This document shows positions 4,560 to 7,082 of a stretch of 7,082 nucleotides of DNA, piece after piece; positions within the stretch are counted from its first letter, which is position 1, and every line of letters starts with the position of its first letter. The position numbers and the translations under genes were made by a program. The DNA comes from JBDREF01 sp043820045 (lineage in GTDB: Bacteria > Planctomycetota > Phycisphaerae > Sedimentisphaerales > Anaerobacaceae), in assembly GCA_043820045.1 (NCBI GenBank), contig JBDREF010000180.1, positions 1-7,082 on the forward strand. Direction: 5' to 3'. The notes below the pieces were generated by a model, which worked only from the letters and a program-made list of their open reading frames with translations, had not been told where the DNA came from and made no database searches.

Positions 4560-6044
4560 TCAGACGATCTGGGCGTCGAATTTGCATAGCTGGCAGAAAT
4601 CCTTCATCCGGTGCTTGTAGTCGCCGTAGAAGAATATCTGGTGAAAGCCGGGGAAGCTGAGTACCTCCTGGTGGCCGTCGAACTTGACCTTGACCGACAC
4701 AACGCATCCCCCCGCCGGGGGCACATCGATATTCTCAAGGACAGAGCCGGCTGAGATAAGGACCTGCGATGGCGAGCTTCCGTCCGCCTTGCCCGGCAGC
4801 AGGTCTATGCTCGTTACCCGCTGCCCGATGCGCCACAGCGTGCGCGGTACTGCATCCCGGTTGCCGTGGTGGTGCATCAGATCGAACGGCTCGGGCCCTG
4901 AGCCGAAGCCGTTAAGCCGCGTGGGACACGAACAATGCGCGCCGATGATCGAATCGTCGGCGGTATCGGCCACCGGGTCCTGCTGAAAGCCGGGCCTGTC
5001 GAACAGGTACTGTGTCATGATGTGCGAGGCGACCGCGCCGTAGTCGGCCTCGCATGCGGCGGGAATGCCGTCGTCGTTCATGCGCGACCAGGCGATGCAG
5101 GGCAGGCTTACCTTGATTTGCCCCAGCGCCCCGAGACAATCCATCGTTATGGCATCGGCCTGCTCGGCTTCGAGAATTCTGCCGGCAACGTAGTAGCTCT
5201 TTACGCCGTTGATGACGTCCTGCCGCGTCGCGTCCGTCACTCTGCGAGCCCGCCGCAGGTAATCGTTGGCCATCGCCAGAATCTCTTGGCTGTCGGGAGT
5301 CTGGTTGTAGTACTCGATAAACGTCGTTGCCGGCACAACACGCATCGTAATTCCCGTATCGGCCAGAAGCGCTTCGGAGCGAGACTTGCCTTTTATCACG
5401 ACGCATCGCGTCCGTCGCATCTTGGCCGCAGCGCAGAGCATCTTCATGCCGTAAGCCGCCTGGCTGAAGTCATCCGTCGAATAGATGACGCAGCCTGGAG
5501 TCTCGACCAAATTTATTGTGTTGGTCGTAAAAGATGTGCCTAACGGCGAATAGATAATCGACGGAATGTCGCTCTGAGCAACCTTTTCAGCGGTCGGCCA
5601 GGCGTGCTGCTGACGATCCATCATGACCAGCACGAGCCCGTCGGCATTTTCTGCTTGCGCCTCGGCAATCCACCTCTGCCCCTCCGCCAGGCTATAGATC
5701 GGTTCGCTGCGCAGGTCGAGCCCGGCTCCGAGCTTCTCTGCGGTGCTCTTGATTTTCTCGGTGTACATCCTTATCGCAGCGGCGCCGTCATAAACGGCCC
5801 CTGGCCAGAGCATGCCGTACTCGCCTTTTCTCCGGACAAAGGCTGCTTTTATCGTCGGGACATATCTGGACGCCGGGCCACAGACGCGGATCGGATTCTG
5901 TGTCACCATCGGCTCTTTGACTAATGCGTTACAGCCCTGCAATAAAACCGAACCTGCCGCCAATCCTGCCGCGCTGTGGATGAACTGCCGCCGGTTGATA
6001 GGATGATTACAGTTGCATTTCAGAGGACATCTTCCCGAACTCAT
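4560..6044 (-). CDS. Tat-exported lipoprotein with sugar-isomerase (FucI/AraA-like) fold
   Basis: The product has 494 residues. I start it at ATG 6044-6042, 6 nt after AGGAG; the frame stays open 54 codons further upstream, but that would begin above the predicted promoter. The N-terminus has a twin-arginine signal (N-R18-R19-Q-F-I, hydrophobic stretch 25-35) ending in a lipobox, L-L-Q-G-C38, so export in folded form and lipid anchoring are predicted. Three extra Cys (6, 10, 12) precede the signal. Residues 50-300 look like the N-terminal domains of L-fucose/L-arabinose isomerases (alternating strands such as ADGLVLVMMDRQQHAWP and IPSIIYSPLGT). In the C-terminal half the ACEADYG segment (Glu332, Asp334) and GAHCSCP (His370) are where metal-binding Glu and His of such isomerases would lie. 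I infer aldose-ketose isomerase ancestry, but activity and substrate are unproven; an exported position is unusual for the family, which is normally cytosolic. The gene has its own promoter and probably shares a transcript with tag. Confidence 0.85.
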   Translation of the reverse strand: MSSGRCPLKCNCNHPINRRQFIHSAAGLAAGSVLLQGCNALVKEPMVTQNPIRVCGPASRYVPTIKAAFVRRKGEYGMLWPGAVYDGAAAIRMYTEKIKSTAEKLGAGLDLRSEPIYSLAEGQRWIAEAQAENADGLVLVMMDRQQHAWPTAEKVAQSDIPSIIYSPLGTSFTTNTINLVETPGCVIYSTDDFSQAAYGMKMLCAAAKMRRTRCVVIKGKSRSEALLADTGITMRVVPATTFIEYYNQTPDSQEILAMANDYLRRARRVTDATRQDVINGVKSYYVAGRILEAEQADAITMDCLGALGQIKVSLPCIAWSRMNDDGIPAACEADYGAVASHIMTQYLFDRPGFQQDPVADTADDSIIGAHCSCPTRLNGFGSGPEPFDLMHHHGNRDAVPRTLWRIGQRVTSIDLLPGKADGSSPSQVLISAGSVLENIDVPPAGGCVVSVKVKFDGHQEVLSFPGFHQIFFYGDYKHRMKDFCQLCKFDAQIV

Positions 6045-6050
6045 CTCTTT

Positions 6051-6055
6051 CTCCT
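6051..6055 (-). promoter_or_regulatory. Ribosome binding site of the isomerase-like gene
   Basis: AGGAG on the minus strand, 6 nt before the ATG at 6044, selects this start over upstream in-frame alternatives and puts the twin-arginine signal at the correct distance from the N-terminus. Confidence 0.7.
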
Positions 6056-6065
6056 GCAAAATAGG

Positions 6066-6110
6066 TTGCAATTCACAGGATATGATACGAGTGATCGAAC
6101 AGAATTGCAA
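6066..6110. repeat. Perfect 9-bp inverted repeat bracketing the promoter
   Basis: TTGCAATTC (6066-6074) and GAATTGCAA (6102-6110) are exact reverse complements separated by 27 bp. One arm contains the predicted -35 box and the other covers the predicted transcription start and first bases of the message. Each arm also contains the palindrome TTGCAA. The placement is that of a two-site operator; the regulator is unknown. Confidence 0.5.
6082..6110 (-). promoter_or_regulatory. Sigma70 promoter of the isomerase-like gene
   Basis: On the minus strand TTGCAA (6110-6105, 4 of 6), a 17-nt spacer and TATCAT (6087-6082, 5 of 6) predict a start near 6075 and a leader of about 30 nt ending in the AGGAG site. 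It lies in the 113-bp gap after the upstream hypothetical gene. Confidence 0.6.
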
Positions 6111-6157
6111 GACTTTCGACGCATTCAGGAGAGACCTATGGAGACCCGCTTGGCTAC

Positions 6158-7082
6158 CTACGATCCCTCCAGAGGCCAGAAGACGGTGTCGCCGTTGTCG
6201 GCCCACTTCGTGGGTTGGCCGCTTCTGTTTTTACCGGGTTCGCCGTCGTCGTCAGTGAAATTTTCGCCGACGCTATAGAGAGTAAAATCGTCTTCCGTCT
6301 TTCTATAGACTAAGGGCTTATCGCTGAACGGGTCCATCGGCAGCTCTTTCAGCCGCCCGGCTGAAACCAGCTCGGTCAGAGCCGCCGGGTACCGGCCCTT
6401 TTCCAGCCGCCACTGCTTGACGGCCAGAATTGTTACCGTTGCCTCGTGCAGTAATTTGCCCCGATAAACAATCTCGGAAGCCCGCTCGGAAGCCGGCATG
6501 AAAATTCCGATCAGGAAATACTTGTAGTTCGGCCAGAACCCATGCATCATTATCTCATTGTCCAGACTGATCCCGGAGACATGCCTTTGGTAAGGAGTCA
6601 TCCCAGCAATCTTGTCTGCCTGCTCGTATATCTCATTGACTTTGTCTATCGTTGCATCCCGCCGTGCGTGAACCATACATACGGCAGTCTCTAAAGGCAT
6701 AAGATATTTACGGTCACCATCGTCAAGACCGGGAGATTCCCTCAATTCAGGCCAGTACTCCGGCGTCAAATGGCCTCCGCCCGGGCCTCCCTCGGTAAAA
6801 GAACGCTGGATGACATCCATGAAGGCGAGCCGCTCCCCTTCCATGCTCATCAGCGGGTAAACATCGGGATAAATCTGCGCCAATTTACGTCGGACCTGTT
6901 CGATCTCGGCGGCGGACAGGGATTGTGTGCTTATGATTTGTAGTATCTCATCGTGGCCGGCCCTGCTTATAGCCTGGGCCACAAGCTGCTCCAGGAGCGT
7001 TGCCTTCTGATTCCAGTGACTTGCCGCGCGGACCAAAGCAACACAATTTTCGAGGCTCTCCCCAACGCGATTCTGGTACCGA
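6158..7082 (-). CDS. Planctomycetota-type hypothetical protein, 5' end beyond window
   Basis: The frame is open to the right edge (307 residues seen, N-terminus missing) and ends at TAG 6160-6158; a TTG at 7036 could be read as a start but is not preferred, since the frame continues upstream and no ribosome site supports it. The visible part is mostly helical and soluble, with charged segments (AAEIEQVRRKLAQ; DKVNEIYEQADKIAG). One short hydrophobic stretch near YKYFLIGIFMPASE is followed by a helix, EATVTILAVKQWRLEKGRYPAAL. From there the C-terminus holds a module (GRYPAAL, then ELPMDPFSDKPLVYR, then FTLYSVGEN, an acidic TDDDGEPG loop and a final DTVFWPL) that I associate with large families of uncharacterised planctomycete proteins; its start resembles the region after the helix of type II pseudopilins. 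I cannot assign a function. Confidence 0.85.
   Translation of the reverse strand, partial: RYQNRVGESLENCVALVRAASHWNQKATLLEQLVAQAISRAGHDEILQIISTQSLSAAEIEQVRRKLAQIYPDVYPLMSMEGERLAFMDVIQRSFTEGGPGGGHLTPEYWPELRESPGLDDGDRKYLMPLETAVCMVHARRDATIDKVNEIYEQADKIAGMTPYQRHVSGISLDNEIMMHGFWPNYKYFLIGIFMPASERASEIVYRGKLLHEATVTILAVKQWRLEKGRYPAALTELVSAGRLKELPMDPFSDKPLVYRKTEDDFTLYSVGENFTDDDGEPGKNRSGQPTKWADNGDTVFWPLEGS

Noticed and set aside
6045..6206. 54-codon N-terminal extension of the isomerase-like gene
   Set aside because: It would overlap the end of the upstream gene, begin above the predicted promoter, and bury the twin-arginine signal. The ATG at 6044 has a good ribosome site.

Overview
The window reads as a piece of a Planctomycetota genome, most likely Phycisphaerae-like. 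This is inferred from the gene types (a secreted SBBP-repeat protein, a Tat-exported sugar-isomerase-like lipoprotein, and a protein ending in a planctomycete-style 'YPAALTELV...DPFSDKPLVYR...YSVGEN' module), the moderately high GC and the long intergenic spacers. No taxonomic marker is present, so this is a judgement from style.

Layout: (1) 1-542, minus strand: a SYLF-domain (Ysc84-like) lipoprotein, cut by the window's left edge. (2) 543-1235: a 693-bp gap between divergent genes. It holds a minus-strand hairpin plus T-run (741-763) and a near-consensus sigma70 promoter (849-877, plus strand), followed by a leader of about 350 nt. (3) 1236-2978, plus strand: a 580-residue exported protein with eight SBBP/beta-propeller repeats. 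(4) 3005-3593, minus strand, convergent with the previous gene: a small two-gene unit made of a membrane-anchored acyl-carrier-protein-like protein and an overlapping 59-residue peptide that is easily missed. (5) 3594-3962: the promoter and leader of that unit, then a 108-bp inverted-repeat-ended dispersed element (3803-3910). (6) 3963-7082, minus strand: a Planctomycetota-type hypothetical protein (partial), the Tat-exported sugar-isomerase-like lipoprotein, and DNA-3-methyladenine glycosylase I. The last two are 33 bp apart with no terminator between them and probably share the promoter at 6082-6110, which is bracketed by a perfect 9-bp inverted repeat.

The most interesting part is the 3005-3664 unit. 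The upstream protein has an N-terminal membrane helix and a carrier-protein motif (D-S-M with the spacing of the ACP phosphopantetheine site). The downstream peptide starts inside its 3' end behind its own Shine-Dalgarno site and ends in a Gly-rich tail. I do not recognise this pair as a described system. No catalytic gene that would use the pair lies in the window, so its function is open. The other genes look like independent housekeeping or cell-envelope functions.
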